The position numbers and the translations under genes are program-made. A stretch of DNA of 64,000 nt from Pelosinus fermentans (GTDB lineage Bacteria > Bacillota > Negativicutes > DSM-13327), in NCBI GenBank assembly GCA_002434245.1, contig DJJR01000031.1, positions 23,387 to 87,386 of the forward strand. The letters are read 5' to 3'. The notes beneath the pieces are model-generated. The model was not told the origin of the DNA. It saw only the letters and a program-made list of their open reading frames with translations, and ran no database searches. This document shows positions 50,850 to 60,432 of the stretch, in pieces. How positions within the stretch are numbered: position 1 is the stretch's first letter; the number at the start of each line of letters is the position of its first letter.

Positions 50850-51644
50850 ATGCAAGAGCAATTAATTGATAAGGTTATGGATGAAATTAAAAAGCGTATG
50901 GAGAATCACACTCCTGCTGCGCAAGGGGCTCAAGAAAAGCCTAAAGCATCAGCAAATCCCGGAATCACCGAATTTGTGGGAACTGCCATTGGTGATACAA
51001 TTGGTTTGGTGATTGCAAATGTGGATCCTATGCTGCATGAAAAAATGAAAATCGATCCTAAGTATCGTTCCATTGGTATTTTAGGTGCTCGTACTGGTGC
51101 TGGCCCACATATTATGGCTGCTGATGAAGCTGTAAAAGCAACCAATACTGAGATTATTTCCATTGAATTGCCTCGTGACACCAAAGGTGGAGCAGGACAT
51201 GGTTCATTGATCCTCTTTGGTGCGGAAGAAGTATCAGATGCCCGCCGTGCAATTGAAGTCGCATTAAAAGAACTGGATCGTACGTTTGGCGATGTATATG
51301 GCAATGATGCTGGGCATATTGAGCTGCAATATACAGCTCGGGCAAGCTATGCAATTAATAAAGCCTTTGGTGCTCCAGTGGGAAAAGCCTTTGGATTGAT
51401 TGTTGGCGCTCCTGCTGCCATTGGCGTACTTATGTCTGATGTTGCTGTAAAAACGGCTAATGTTGAAGTAGTTGGCTATGGCAGTCCGGCAGGCGGGACG
51501 AGCTATTCCAATGAAGTAATTCTTCAGGTTACTGGTGATTCTGGCGCCGTACGCCAAGCAGTACTTGCCGCCAAAGAAGTAGGCGTCAAATTATTGGAAG
51601 CTATGGCTGGTCCGGCTCCATCATCAACTAAACCGTATATCTAA
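50850..51644 (+). CDS. pduB: Microcompartment shell trimer PduB
   Basis: A 264-residue tandem BMC protein. Residues 1-40 form an amphipathic N-terminal extension (QLIDKVMDEIKKRMENH); the two BMC domains then cover about 40-255, with TEFVGTAIGDTIGLVIANVD and GKAFGLIVGAPAAIGVLMSD. PduB trimers tile the shell and the N-terminal extension helps anchor the enzyme core. No methionine lies where the Salmonella PduB' internal start would be. Confidence 0.94.
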   Translation: MQEQLIDKVMDEIKKRMENHTPAAQGAQEKPKASANPGITEFVGTAIGDTIGLVIANVDPMLHEKMKIDPKYRSIGILGARTGAGPHIMAADEAVKATNTEIISIELPRDTKGGAGHGSLILFGAEEVSDARRAIEVALKELDRTFGDVYGNDAGHIELQYTARASYAINKAFGAPVGKAFGLIVGAPAAIGVLMSDVAVKTANVEVVGYGSPAGGTSYSNEVILQVTGDSGAVRQAVLAAKEVGVKLLEAMAGPAPSSTKPYI

Positions 51645-51662
51645 AGCAGGGAGGGGAAAACA

Positions 51663-53333
51663 ATGAAGAAATCAAAACGTTTTGAAGTCTTAGCTGCCCG
51701 CCCTGTAAATCAGGACGGTTTCGTAAAAGAATGGCCGGAGGTTGGCCTGATCGCTATGGGCAGCCCTAACGATCCGGTGCCTAGTATCAAAATTGAGAAT
51801 GGCAAAATCGTAGAAATGGACGGCGTTGCTCGCAGTAATTTCGATTTTATTGAGCAGTTCATTGCCGATTATGCGATTGATGTAAAGATTGCTGAAAAAG
51901 CAATGGCAATGGAAGCTAGCCAAATTGCCAAAATGCTTGTTGATGTAAATGTTTCGAGAAAAGAAGTAGTTGACATTGTGCGCGGTTTAACCGCTGCCAA
52001 ACTGGTAGCTGTGTTTAATACCATGAATGTAGTAGAAATGATGATGGCTATGCAGAAAATGCGGGCCCGCAAAATTCCTTCTAACCAATGTCATATTACG
52101 AATGTAAATGATAATCCAGTTTTGATTGCTGCTGATGGTGCAGAAGCTGCATTGCGCGGTTTTGATGAAATGGAAACTACCGTTGCTGTTGTACGTTATG
52201 CTCCTTTTAATGCCTTGGCATTATTAATCGGCAGCCAAGCTGGTCGAGGCGGAACACTGATTCAATGTGCTTTGGAAGAAGCAACGGAACTGGAGCTTGG
52301 TATGCGCGGTATTACTGCCTATGCAGAAACGATTTCCGTATATGGTACAGAAAATGTATTTGTTGATGGTGATGATACACCTTGGTCAAAAGCATTTCTT
52401 GCTTCAGCCTATGCTTCACGGGGCTTGAAAATGAGATTTACTTCCGGTACTGGCTCAGAAGTACAAATGGGCTACGCAGAAGGAAAATCCATGCTGTATT
52501 TAGAAATTCGCTGCATCATGCTTACCAGAGGTGCTGGAGTACAAGGACTTCAGAATGGCTCTGTAAGTTGTATTGGCGTGCCGGCTGCTGTGCCATCGGG
52601 GATTCGCGCTGTATTGGCAGAAAACCTTTGCGCAGCGATGTTAGACATGGAAGTCGCATCCAGTAATGACCAAACCTTTACACATTCGGATATTCGTAAA
52701 ACAGCCCGTACTTTAATGCAGTTCCTTCCTGGTACAGACTTTATCTGCTCCGGCTATAGCGGTGTACCCAACTATGATAATATGTTTGCTGGTTCAAACT
52801 GGGATGTTGATGATTATGATGACTGGAATATAGTGCAGCGTGACTTGAAAGTAGACGGCGGTTTGCGTCCCGCTTTAGAAGAAGAAGTTATCGCAGTTCG
52901 TAATAAAGCAGCCAAGGGACTTCAGGCTGTATTTAAGGAACTGGGCTTCCCGGCAATTACCGATGAAGAAGTAGAAGCTGCAACTTATGCTCACGGCAGT
53001 AAAGATGTGCCGGCACGTAATGTAGTTGAAGATTTAAAAGCTGCTCAAGAGCTAATGAACCGTGGAATTACAGGCATCGATATCGTTAAAGCATTGGCTA
53101 AAACCGGCTTTACCGATTTGGCGGAACATATCTTAAATATTTTGAAACAGCGTATTTCCGGAGATTATCTCCATACCTCCGCGATTCTGGACAAAAACTT
53201 TAATGTTATCAGTGCGGTAAACAGCCGTAATGATTATCAAGGTCCAGGAACTGGCTACCAAATTAGTGATGAAAGATGGAATGAAATCAAAAACATCAGT
53301 CAGGCAATCAATCCGTCTGATTATGATGCTTAA
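51663..53333 (+). CDS. pduC: B12-dependent propanediol dehydratase, large subunit
   Basis: A 556-residue protein, the usual length of PduC/DhaB large subunits. It opens SKRFEVLAARPVNQDGFVKE and includes PSNQCHITNVNDNPVLIAAD, GSQAGRGGTLIQCALEEATE and FTSGTGSEVQMGYAEGKSML. With PduD and PduE it converts 1,2-propanediol to propanal or glycerol to 3-hydroxypropanal by an adenosylcobalamin radical mechanism. The microcompartment setting favours 1,2-propanediol. Confidence 0.96.
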   Translation: MKKSKRFEVLAARPVNQDGFVKEWPEVGLIAMGSPNDPVPSIKIENGKIVEMDGVARSNFDFIEQFIADYAIDVKIAEKAMAMEASQIAKMLVDVNVSRKEVVDIVRGLTAAKLVAVFNTMNVVEMMMAMQKMRARKIPSNQCHITNVNDNPVLIAADGAEAALRGFDEMETTVAVVRYAPFNALALLIGSQAGRGGTLIQCALEEATELELGMRGITAYAETISVYGTENVFVDGDDTPWSKAFLASAYASRGLKMRFTSGTGSEVQMGYAEGKSMLYLEIRCIMLTRGAGVQGLQNGSVSCIGVPAAVPSGIRAVLAENLCAAMLDMEVASSNDQTFTHSDIRKTARTLMQFLPGTDFICSGYSGVPNYDNMFAGSNWDVDDYDDWNIVQRDLKVDGGLRPALEEEVIAVRNKAAKGLQAVFKELGFPAITDEEVEAATYAHGSKDVPARNVVEDLKAAQELMNRGITGIDIVKALAKTGFTDLAEHILNILKQRISGDYLHTSAILDKNFNVISAVNSRNDYQGPGTGYQISDERWNEIKNISQAINPSDYDA

Positions 53334-53356
53334 GTTAGAAAGAGAGGTGTAGTGTA

Positions 53357-54010
53357 ATGCAAATTAACGAGCAAGTGATTCGAGAAATCATTCTGCAAGT
53401 GCTGCAAGGTATGGAACAGCCTAAACCTACTACAAATACAGCAACAGCTGCTGCGACAGGACGTCCCATGACCTTAGTGGAAAAAGGGGAAGCACGTCCA
53501 GGCACAAGAGCCGATGAAGTGGTAATTGCGTTGGCTCCAGCTTTTGGAAAATATCAAAATAAAACCATTGTAAATATTCCTCACAGTGATGTATTGCGTG
53601 AAATGATCGCAGGCATTGAAGAAGAAGGGTTAACTGCCAGAGTGATAAGAGTACTGCGGACTTCTGACGTTGCTTTTGATGCTCATGATGGTACTAAGCT
53701 AAGCGGATCTGGAATTGCGATTGGTATACAATCCAGAGGGACAACAGTAATTCATCAGAAAGATTTGCCGCCACTTAGTAATCTGGAACTGTTCTCTCAA
53801 TCTCCTTTACTTGATTTGCCAGCCTATCGTGCCATTGGGCGCAATGCGGCAAAATATGCAAAAGGTGAATCCCCTGTGCCAGTACCAACGAAAAATGATC
53901 AAATGGCGAGACCAAAGTTTCAGGCAAAAGCAGCCGTATTGCACATAAAAGAAACCGAACATGTAATTCAGGGCGCTAAGCCAGTCGAAATCGAAGTGAA
54001 ATTTAACTAA
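53357..54010 (+). CDS. pduD: Propanediol dehydratase, medium subunit
   Basis: A 217-residue protein. The first ~20 residues, [19 protein letters not shown], form an amphipathic helix typical of cargo-targeting peptides, followed by a Thr/Ala-rich linker. The core has [37 protein letters not shown] and [17 protein letters not shown], as in PduD. It binds the adenosylcobalamin tail with PduC. Confidence 0.95.
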   Translation: MQINEQVIREIILQVLQGMEQPKPTTNTATAAATGRPMTLVEKGEARPGTRADEVVIALAPAFGKYQNKTIVNIPHSDVLREMIAGIEEEGLTARVIRVLRTSDVAFDAHDGTKLSGSGIAIGIQSRGTTVIHQKDLPPLSNLELFSQSPLLDLPAYRAIGRNAAKYAKGESPVPVPTKNDQMARPKFQAKAAVLHIKETEHVIQGAKPVEIEVKFN

Positions 54011-54025
54011 GCGGAGGTGATTGAT

Positions 54026-54544
54026 ATGTCTCAAGAAAAAATGATTGAAGATATGGTTCGTGAAGTATTAAAATCCATGACGAAAGGCAGTGCACCAGCA
54101 GCGCAAACTGTTTCAACAGCGGCTGCTCAAGGATTAAATCCGGATCGTGACTATCCTTTAGCTACCAAAAGACCGGAGTTATTAAAATCTCCTACAGGGA
54201 AGAAACTTTCCGATATTACCTTAGCGAATGTGTTAAATGGTGATGTTAAGCCCCAGGATGTGCGTATTGCTCCTGAAACATTACGTATGCAAGGTGAAAT
54301 CGCAGATGGTGTTGGCAGAACGCAGTTTGGTGACAATTTGCGACGTGCTGCTGAATTAACGACCATTCCCGATGATCGAATACTGCAAATTTACAATGCT
54401 CTTCGTCCTTATCGGTCCACTAGAGCAGAATTAATAGCCATTGCAGACGAATTAGATACAAAATATAATGCAAAAATAAATGCCGCTTTTGTGAGAGAGG
54501 CTGCAGGAGTATACGAACGGCGTAATCGTCTCAGAGCGGAGTAA
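54026..54544 (+). CDS. pduE: Propanediol dehydratase, small subunit
   Basis: I chose ATG 54026, six bases after GGAGGTGA. The 172-residue protein begins MSQEKMIEDMVREVLKSM, a second cargo-type helix, then has RDYPLATKRPELLKSPTGK, DVRIAPETLRMQGEIADG and FVREAAGVYERRNRLR. It completes the dehydratase heterotrimer. Confidence 0.95.
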   Translation: MSQEKMIEDMVREVLKSMTKGSAPAAQTVSTAAAQGLNPDRDYPLATKRPELLKSPTGKKLSDITLANVLNGDVKPQDVRIAPETLRMQGEIADGVGRTQFGDNLRRAAELTTIPDDRILQIYNALRPYRSTRAELIAIADELDTKYNAKINAAFVREAAGVYERRNRLRAE

Positions 54545-54556
54545 GGTGGAATTTTC

Positions 54557-56380
54557 ATGGCTATAATTGCAGGTGTAGATATTGGAAATTCTACAACAGA
54601 AGTTTGCTTGGCTGCAATGGAATCAGCAAAGGTAACAAAGTTTTATACCAGCAGTATTGTCAAGACTACAGGCATAAAAGGTACGCTTGAAAATATTCCA
54701 GGCATTGTCATTGCTTTAGAAGAAGCATTGACAAAATCTGGAATGACAATGGCGGACTTGTCTGAAATCAGGTTGAATGAAGCAACACCTGTAATTGGTG
54801 ACTTGGCAATGGAAACCATTACCGAAACAATTATTACAGAATCCACGATGATTGGACATAACCCATCTACCCCAGGCGGTGTAGGCTTAGGTGTCGGACA
54901 GACCGTTTCTTTTAGTCAGCTGGAAAGCCTTACTTCTGGAGAAAAAGTGATTTGTGTCATCCCCGAGAACATTGATTTTGAAGATGCTGCTCGCATTCTG
55001 AATCAAGCATTAGTACGGGGGATTGACCTACAGGGAGTCATTGTACGGCAAGATGATGCAGTACTTATTGCAAATCGTTTGCAGAAAATAATACCCGTAG
55101 TGGATGAAGTAACAATGATTGAAAAGGTTCCTATTGGGATGCTGGCAGCTGTAGAAGTGGCAGAGCCGGGACAAACCATTAGAACCTTGTCAAACCCCTA
55201 CGGAATCGCCACAGTATTTGAATTATCAGCTGGCGATACAAAGATGGTCGTACCCATTGCTCGTGCCTTAATTGGCAATCGTTCAGCGGTTGTTGTGCGC
55301 ACCCCCCAAGGTGATGTAAAAGCACGAACCATCCCTGCAGGATTTATTACCATCTTTGGATCAAAGGGTAAAGCTGATATTGATGTTGAATCTGGGGCTG
55401 GAAAAATTATGGAAACGGTGGAAAGAGTGCAGCCGGTTCTTGATGTGCAAGGCGAAGCCGGCACTCATGTAAGTGGAATGTTAGAAAGGGTTCGTCAGGT
55501 TATGAGTGAGCTTACAGAGCAGCACCTTGGCGATATGAAAATACAAGATATTCTGGCTGTTGATACCTTTGTGCCGCAAAAAGTACAAGGCGGTTTAGCA
55601 GGAGAATTTGCTCTGGAAAATGCTGTGGCTTTAGCGGCCATGGTAAAAACAAGCCGCCTTCCTATGGAACAAATTGCAAATCAATTGAGAAGTAATTTGG
55701 GTGTAGACGTGGTCATTGCAGGGGTTGAGGCAAATATGGCGATTCGCGGAGCGTTAACAACTCCCGGTACGGATAAGCCCTTGGCAATCCTTGATATGGG
55801 CGGTGGATCAACAGATGCGGCAATTATTACAAGGGACGAACGTGTATTGTCCATCCATTTGGCTGGTGCCGGTGATATGGTTACTATGCTGATCAATTCT
55901 GAACTGGGATTAAATGATTTCGATTTGGCAGAGGATATTAAAAAATATCCACTGGCTAAAGTCGAAAGTTTATATCATATCAGGCTGGAAGATGGAACCG
56001 TTCGTTTTTATGAACAGCACCTTCCGCCACAGGTTTTTTCTCGCGTGGTAATTCTAAAAGATGGCGAAATGGTTCCAATCCCCAGCTCTCATCCTTTGGA
56101 TAAGATTCGTCACGTAAGGCGGGAGGCTAAAAAACGCGTTTTCGTAACAAATGCAATTCGGTCTTTAAGCCGCGTGGCACCTACAGGCAATATTCGCCAT
56201 ATTGAGTTTGTTGTACTAGTCGGAGGATCTGCCATGGATTTTGAAGTAGGAGATATGGTGACCGATGCATTGGCTGAATATAGCATTGTATGCGGACGAG
56301 GAAATATTAGAGGTTCTGAAGGTTCACGCAATGCAGTAGCTACTGGACTGGTACTGTCATATCTTGACAGAGAGGCGTGA
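54557..56380 (+). CDS. pduG: Diol dehydratase reactivase, large subunit
   Basis: A 607-residue actin/ATPase-fold chaperone. It opens IAGVDIGNSTTEVCLAAM, and has GLGVGQTVSFSQLES, LDMGGGSTDAAIITRDE and FVVLVGGSAMDFEVGDM. With PduH it exchanges damaged cobalamin for fresh adenosylcobalamin at the inactivated dehydratase, using ATP. Confidence 0.95.
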   Translation: MAIIAGVDIGNSTTEVCLAAMESAKVTKFYTSSIVKTTGIKGTLENIPGIVIALEEALTKSGMTMADLSEIRLNEATPVIGDLAMETITETIITESTMIGHNPSTPGGVGLGVGQTVSFSQLESLTSGEKVICVIPENIDFEDAARILNQALVRGIDLQGVIVRQDDAVLIANRLQKIIPVVDEVTMIEKVPIGMLAAVEVAEPGQTIRTLSNPYGIATVFELSAGDTKMVVPIARALIGNRSAVVVRTPQGDVKARTIPAGFITIFGSKGKADIDVESGAGKIMETVERVQPVLDVQGEAGTHVSGMLERVRQVMSELTEQHLGDMKIQDILAVDTFVPQKVQGGLAGEFALENAVALAAMVKTSRLPMEQIANQLRSNLGVDVVIAGVEANMAIRGALTTPGTDKPLAILDMGGGSTDAAIITRDERVLSIHLAGAGDMVTMLINSELGLNDFDLAEDIKKYPLAKVESLYHIRLEDGTVRFYEQHLPPQVFSRVVILKDGEMVPIPSSHPLDKIRHVRREAKKRVFVTNAIRSLSRVAPTGNIRHIEFVVLVGGSAMDFEVGDMVTDALAEYSIVCGRGNIRGSEGSRNAVATGLVLSYLDREA

Positions 56381-56384
56381 TGCT

Positions 56385-56864
56385 ATGCTGCCAGATCAAA
56401 ATAAACCTTGTATTCTCATCTATTTAGCTCCTCACCCAGGCGGTGAAGAGAAGTTACGCGAAGTACAAGCGGGAATGGAAGAAGAGGGAATACCTTATAC
56501 TGTGGTGCAAAGTAATGAAACAAATGCCGCAGCACTATCTTATGAAGGGGCTTCTAAGTCAAAACTGGGAGTGGGAGTCGGAATTGGATCGGAAGACCTA
56601 TGCATTCATTATGTCAAGCTGCCTGCCCAAAAACCGCTCTTTTCCTTACAAGAAGCCGGAAGTCCTGCCCAGTGGCGGCATTTTGGCTATAACGCTGCAC
56701 GTTTAGTAAAAGGAATTCCCTTTAAAGACAGACCGTCAAAAAATGAAAGCTATGAAACAAATCGGGATGACTTATACCAGATAGTCTACCGTATCGTCCA
56801 AAAGGTTCTTCAAGAAAGTGCACATGACCATGGGGAGGTGAAAGCATGGTCCAAAACGCTTTAG
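56385..56864 (+). CDS. pduH: Diol dehydratase reactivase, small subunit (C-terminally extended)
   Basis: I chose ATG 56385, behind AGAGGCG and overlapping nothing but the gap after pduG. The core (1-118) has EEGIPYTVVQ, GVGVGIGSEDLCIHYVKLP and YNAARLVKGIPFKD, as in PduH. The total is 159 residues against roughly 116 in Salmonella, as I recall it. The extra C-terminus contains RDDLYQIVYRIVQKVLQES, which looks like an amphipathic cargo helix. The gene overlaps pduK by 19 bases. Confidence 0.9.
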   Translation: MLPDQNKPCILIYLAPHPGGEEKLREVQAGMEEEGIPYTVVQSNETNAAALSYEGASKSKLGVGVGIGSEDLCIHYVKLPAQKPLFSLQEAGSPAQWRHFGYNAARLVKGIPFKDRPSKNESYETNRDDLYQIVYRIVQKVLQESAHDHGEVKAWSKTL

Positions 56865-57418
56865 GTCTCATTGAAATCGTTGGGTTAGCTGCAGCATTGG
56901 AAGCCGCTGATGCAGCATTGAAAGCAGCCAATGTACAGTTAATTGGTTATGAGATGACAAAAGGTGGCGGAATGATAGTTATTAAATTGACTGGCAACGT
57001 TGGTGCAGTCTCAGCTGCTGTTCAAGCTGGTAAAGCAGCTGGCAGTAAGGTCAACAAGGTATTCGCTACTCATATTATACCTAGACCCCATGAAACGTTG
57101 TCCGGCATTGTAACAACCAAGGATACAGTGGGATTCAAAGAAAAAAAGAATTCGGTCGTTGAAAAAGAAAAATCTGAAGAAATTCAGAAAGATAAAGAAA
57201 TTGTTGCAGTAGACGAACTGCAGTTAGAAGTACAAGAGGAAATCGAAGCAGCAGAAAAAAAAAAGATAGAGCCGAGTGAACAATTGCCAGTTGCAGAACA
57301 ACCGAAAAAGGTATCCGGTTATTGTAACATTTGCGGCGATCCTGCTTGCCCTAGAGTCAAGGGTGACCCTAAGATAACTTGTATTCATTATGATAGAAAT
57401 AATAAGGAGGCGGAATAA
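56846..57418 (+). CDS. pduK: Microcompartment shell protein PduK with Cys-rich tail
   Basis: A 190-residue protein: an N-terminal BMC domain ([39 protein letters not shown]), a charged Lys/Glu linker (about 95-160), and a C-terminal [16 protein letters not shown] plus a later Cys, a probable metal or Fe-S site. This is the PduK layout. It starts within pduH, behind GGGGAGGTG. Confidence 0.92.
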   Translation: MVQNALGLIEIVGLAAALEAADAALKAANVQLIGYEMTKGGGMIVIKLTGNVGAVSAAVQAGKAAGSKVNKVFATHIIPRPHETLSGIVTTKDTVGFKEKKNSVVEKEKSEEIQKDKEIVAVDELQLEVQEEIEAAEKKKIEPSEQLPVAEQPKKVSGYCNICGDPACPRVKGDPKITCIHYDRNNKEAE

Positions 57419-57419
57419 T

Positions 57420-57707
57420 ATGCGTGGAGAAGCTTTAGGAATGGTAGAAACAAAAGGTTTAGTAGGTGCAATAGAAGCTGCAGATGCAATGGTTAAGGCG
57501 GCTAATGTAATATTAGTAGGTTATGAAAAAATTGGATCTGGTTTGGTGACTGTTTTAGTACGTGGTGATGTAGGAGCAGTAAAAGCAGCTACTGATACAG
57601 GAGCTGCAGCAGCTCAAAGAGTGGGTGAACTGATTTCAGTTCATGTCATTCCACGTCCTCATACTGATATTGAGAAAATTCTTCCTAAAATTGACGAATC
57701 TTTATAA
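57420..57707 (+). CDS. pduJ: Microcompartment shell hexamer PduJ
   Basis: I chose ATG 57420, eight bases after AAGGAGGC. The 95-residue BMC protein is very like the 50.5-kb PduA, with [18 protein letters not shown] identical, and [20 protein letters not shown] differing only slightly. K-J order, rather than J-K, resembles Lactobacillus-type operons as I recall them. Naming of the two copies as A and J follows position only. Confidence 0.93.
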   Translation: MRGEALGMVETKGLVGAIEAADAMVKAANVILVGYEKIGSGLVTVLVRGDVGAVKAATDTGAAAAQRVGELISVHVIPRPHTDIEKILPKIDESL

Positions 57708-57761
57708 AGAATTACGATTCATTAGAACGTTTTAATTCCAGGTAATCGTAACTGCACTAGG

Positions 57762-57810
57762 ACAGTGTCAACTCTAAAACTGTAAGTATAAATTAGAGTT
57801 GATGCTGTAC
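57762..57810 (+). other. Hairpin between pduJ and pduL
   Basis: ACAGTGTCAACTCTAA pairs with TTAGAGTTGATGCTGT around 17 bases. No T run follows; it may set relative expression of shell and enzyme genes. Confidence 0.6.
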
Positions 57811-57894
57811 TAATACTTCCACTTGCGAAAGAAGGAAGCAGTAGAGTGATTTAGCAGTTTTTGAATAAAAGTAGAAAAAAAGGTGGATTGAGGT

Positions 57895-58560
57895 GTGATA
57901 GTGGAAAAGAATATATTGGATGAAGTCGTAAAACAAGTCATGCAGGCTCTGGAGAAGACTACCTTACAAGAGCCAAGAAGTATGGAAATTCCTGTGGGAG
58001 TATCGAACCGTCACATCCACCTCTCTGCTGAGCATATTGAAATATTGTTTGGTGCTGGTCATACCTTAACGCGGCAAAAAGATCTAAAACAAGTGGGTGA
58101 ATTTGCTGCAGCGGAAACGGTCACTATGGTGGGACCAAAAGGTGTCATTCGAGGTGTACGGGTTTTAGGACCTGTGCGCAAGACAACACAAGCTGAAATA
58201 TCCCGTACCGACGGATTTAGTCTTGGTGTTGTGCCGCCTTTACGTGATTCGGGTGATATTGAACAATCAGCAAGTATAACGATTGTTGGTACCCAGGGTT
58301 CAGTTACTTTATCAGAAGGTTTGATCTGTGCAACCAGACATATTCACATGCATACAGACGATGCTCGGCATTTTGGTGTTTCAGATGGAGAGCGTGTATG
58401 GGTTGAGACTAGTGGAACTAGATCGACAATACTAAAGAATGTGTTAGTGCGTGTAAAGCCTGATTTTCGCTTGGAATTCCATATTGATACGGATGAGGCA
58501 AACGCCACTGGTCTAAAAAGTGGTGACGTGGTAACCCTAGCTCGATGCCAGGAGGTGTAA
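57895..58560 (+). CDS. pduL: Phosphate propanoyltransferase
   Basis: A 221-residue protein; GTG 57895 and GTG 57901 are both plausible starts. The N-terminal ILDEVVKQVMQALEKTT is a cargo helix. The zinc motifs are VGVSNRHIHLSAEHI and CATRHIHMHTDDARHFGV; LGPVRKTTQAEISRTDGF is also typical. It turns propanoyl-CoA and phosphate into propanoyl-phosphate inside the shell, regenerating CoA for PduP. Confidence 0.95.
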   Translation: MIVEKNILDEVVKQVMQALEKTTLQEPRSMEIPVGVSNRHIHLSAEHIEILFGAGHTLTRQKDLKQVGEFAAAETVTMVGPKGVIRGVRVLGPVRKTTQAEISRTDGFSLGVVPPLRDSGDIEQSASITIVGTQGSVTLSEGLICATRHIHMHTDDARHFGVSDGERVWVETSGTRSTILKNVLVRVKPDFRLEFHIDTDEANATGLKSGDVVTLARCQEV

Positions 58561-58561
58561 C

Positions 58562-59374
58562 ATGGACAATGAAGAAATGGTGCAGCTTGTTACAAAAGAA
58601 ATTCTGCGTCAATTGCAACAAAATCCTGTTACCCAGGGGCAATCCCTTCCATCTCAACATAAGGCTTTAATTATTTTCACTGGTGGAACCATTGGATTTG
58701 AACAGGGTTTAGTCGAAATTAAAAAATTACAGGGCCTTTGTTTTGCGGTAACAGCAGTTTTATCTGCATCTGCTGAACAAATCTTGGGAATTGAAAGAGT
58801 AACAGAGGCACTGGGCAGTCACATTGATATTGTTACTGCCCATTCGCCGTATCCAGGAAAGACATTGCGGGAAGCAGATATTGTTATTATTCCTGTACTC
58901 ACCCAAAATACAGCAGCGAAGGTAGCCCATACTTTTTCCGATACCATGGTTTCAACGTTGATTCTGCAAGGATTAATGATGGGGAAACCGGTAGTTGCCG
59001 CATGTAATGCTGCCGATCCTTTGGACAGCTGGCGGGCACAATATACTATGGGCAACTCATCCCCAGGTCTTATAAAAGCCTTGCAGGGAAATCTGCAGAA
59101 ATTAGCAGACTTTGGTATGGAACTCGTTCCTGTGGACAGCATCGCAAAAGTCAGTCAAAAACGATTATGCCGAGAAGAGCAGATGACAGTGGAACATACA
59201 GAGGAGCAAGCAGTAAGTAAGCCAGCTCACAAAAAGGCGGTGCTGGATGCAGCCGCAATACAGACTGCTGCACAAAATGGTACGAAGAGTATCACAGTTC
59301 CTAAAGGGACCATTCTGACACCACTGGCTAGGGATGTCGCTCGAGAATGCGGTGTAGAGCTTTTGCAGGGGTAA
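58562..59374 (+). CDS. PduM-like or flavoprotein-domain microcompartment protein
   Basis: A 270-residue protein starting one base after pduL. It has an N-terminal amphipathic helix (NEEMVQLVTKEILRQLQQN), a middle domain (35-200) with KALIIFTGGTIGFEQGLVEI and ILQGLMMGKPVVAACNAADP resembling flavin-binding flavoproteins of the Dfp/flavodoxin type, and a C-terminal KGTILTPLARDVARECGVEL. Its place between pduL and pduO, and the N- and C-terminal segments, recall PduM, an assembly protein, but it is longer. The exact family is uncertain. Confidence 0.7.
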   Translation: MDNEEMVQLVTKEILRQLQQNPVTQGQSLPSQHKALIIFTGGTIGFEQGLVEIKKLQGLCFAVTAVLSASAEQILGIERVTEALGSHIDIVTAHSPYPGKTLREADIVIIPVLTQNTAAKVAHTFSDTMVSTLILQGLMMGKPVVAACNAADPLDSWRAQYTMGNSSPGLIKALQGNLQKLADFGMELVPVDSIAKVSQKRLCREEQMTVEHTEEQAVSKPAHKKAVLDAAAIQTAAQNGTKSITVPKGTILTPLARDVARECGVELLQG

Positions 59375-59425
59375 AGTCAAAATGATAATGTCGAGTTAAA
59401 TACAGCTTTACTCGAGGAGTAGTGT

Positions 59426-60409
59426 ATGATGAAAGTATATACAAAAACGGGAGATGAAGGACAAACCAGCTTGCTGAGTAAGCAGCGAGTGTATAAGGAT
59501 AGTTTACGGGTAGAGGCTTATGGAACAGTAGACGAAGCAACTTCTGCTATGGGCTTAGGCAAGTCTTTAATGCATCAATCACCTTGGGCGGTCGACATGC
59601 TTGATTCTGTTCAAAAAGAGTTAATTGCCTTAAATGCAGACTTGGCAACGGAATCGTTAGAAATTGTTGATTACCGTATTACAGAAGCACATGTTGCTAG
59701 GCTTGAGTCGATGATTGACCAGTTAGAGCAAAAACGGATTCCCCAAAATTATTTTATAACGCCTGGCACTTGTTCTGCCAGTGCAGCATTGGATTTGGCA
59801 CGAACGATGGTACGGCGGGCAGAACGTTGTGTTATCCGTTTGAAAAGAGAAGAAAAAGTTACTGTACCAGTATCCTTATATTTAAATCGCCTTTCCGATT
59901 TCTTATATGTGTTAGCACGATGTGTAGAACAAGAGGAAGTCATGCTGACTGTTAAGAGTAAAGTGTTAGCAGCATTGGAAGGCGAAAAATCACAGGACAA
60001 AAGAGAAGAACACGTAAGTGTATTAGGAAAAGCAAAACAACTGATCGCAGCAGCGGAACAAAAAGCAACAGAAATAGGAGTACCTATGGTAATTGCAGTA
60101 GTCGATGCAGGGGGAAACCTGGTAGCACAGCATCGTATGGATGGTGCCTTACTAGGAAGTATTTCGATAGCCCTTGATAAAGCCTATACTGCTCTTGCCT
60201 TAAAAATGTCTACAGAAGAAGTTGCTTCTGTGGTAGCGCCAGGACAGTTGCTATTTGGTTTAAATACGGCAAGTAATGGTAGATTTATCACTTTTGGCGG
60301 TGGATTTCCTCTTATTGCTGGAGGAAATGTAATTGGCGGGTTAGGTGTAAGCGGCGGAACAGTTGAGGAAGACATAACAGTTGCTAGGGCAGCTCTAGCT
60401 GCTTATTAA
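59426..60409 (+). CDS. pduO: Cobalamin adenosyltransferase PduO with DUF336 domain
   Basis: A 327-residue protein; ATG 59426 or 59429 follow a GAGGAG site. The N-terminal adenosyltransferase domain (1-185) has VYTKTGDEGQTSLLSKQRV, EAYGTVDEATSAMGLGKSLM and RTMVRRAERCVIRLKRE. The C-terminal part (190-327) is a GlcG/HbpS (DUF336) domain with PMVIAVVDAGGNLVAQHRMD and FGGGFPLIAGGNVIGGLGVS. It converts cob(I)alamin to adenosylcobalamin for the dehydratase, working with PduS. Confidence 0.95.
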   Translation: MMKVYTKTGDEGQTSLLSKQRVYKDSLRVEAYGTVDEATSAMGLGKSLMHQSPWAVDMLDSVQKELIALNADLATESLEIVDYRITEAHVARLESMIDQLEQKRIPQNYFITPGTCSASAALDLARTMVRRAERCVIRLKREEKVTVPVSLYLNRLSDFLYVLARCVEQEEVMLTVKSKVLAALEGEKSQDKREEHVSVLGKAKQLIAAAEQKATEIGVPMVIAVVDAGGNLVAQHRMDGALLGSISIALDKAYTALALKMSTEEVASVVAPGQLLFGLNTASNGRFITFGGGFPLIAGGNVIGGLGVSGGTVEEDITVARAALAAY

Positions 60410-60432
60410 CTAGATGGTACCTAGTACATTGC

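Noticed and set aside
57420..57707. Recent tandem duplication of pduA
   Set aside because: Proteins are very alike, but many codons differ and PduA/PduJ pairs are normal in pdu operons, so it is an old paralogue pair.
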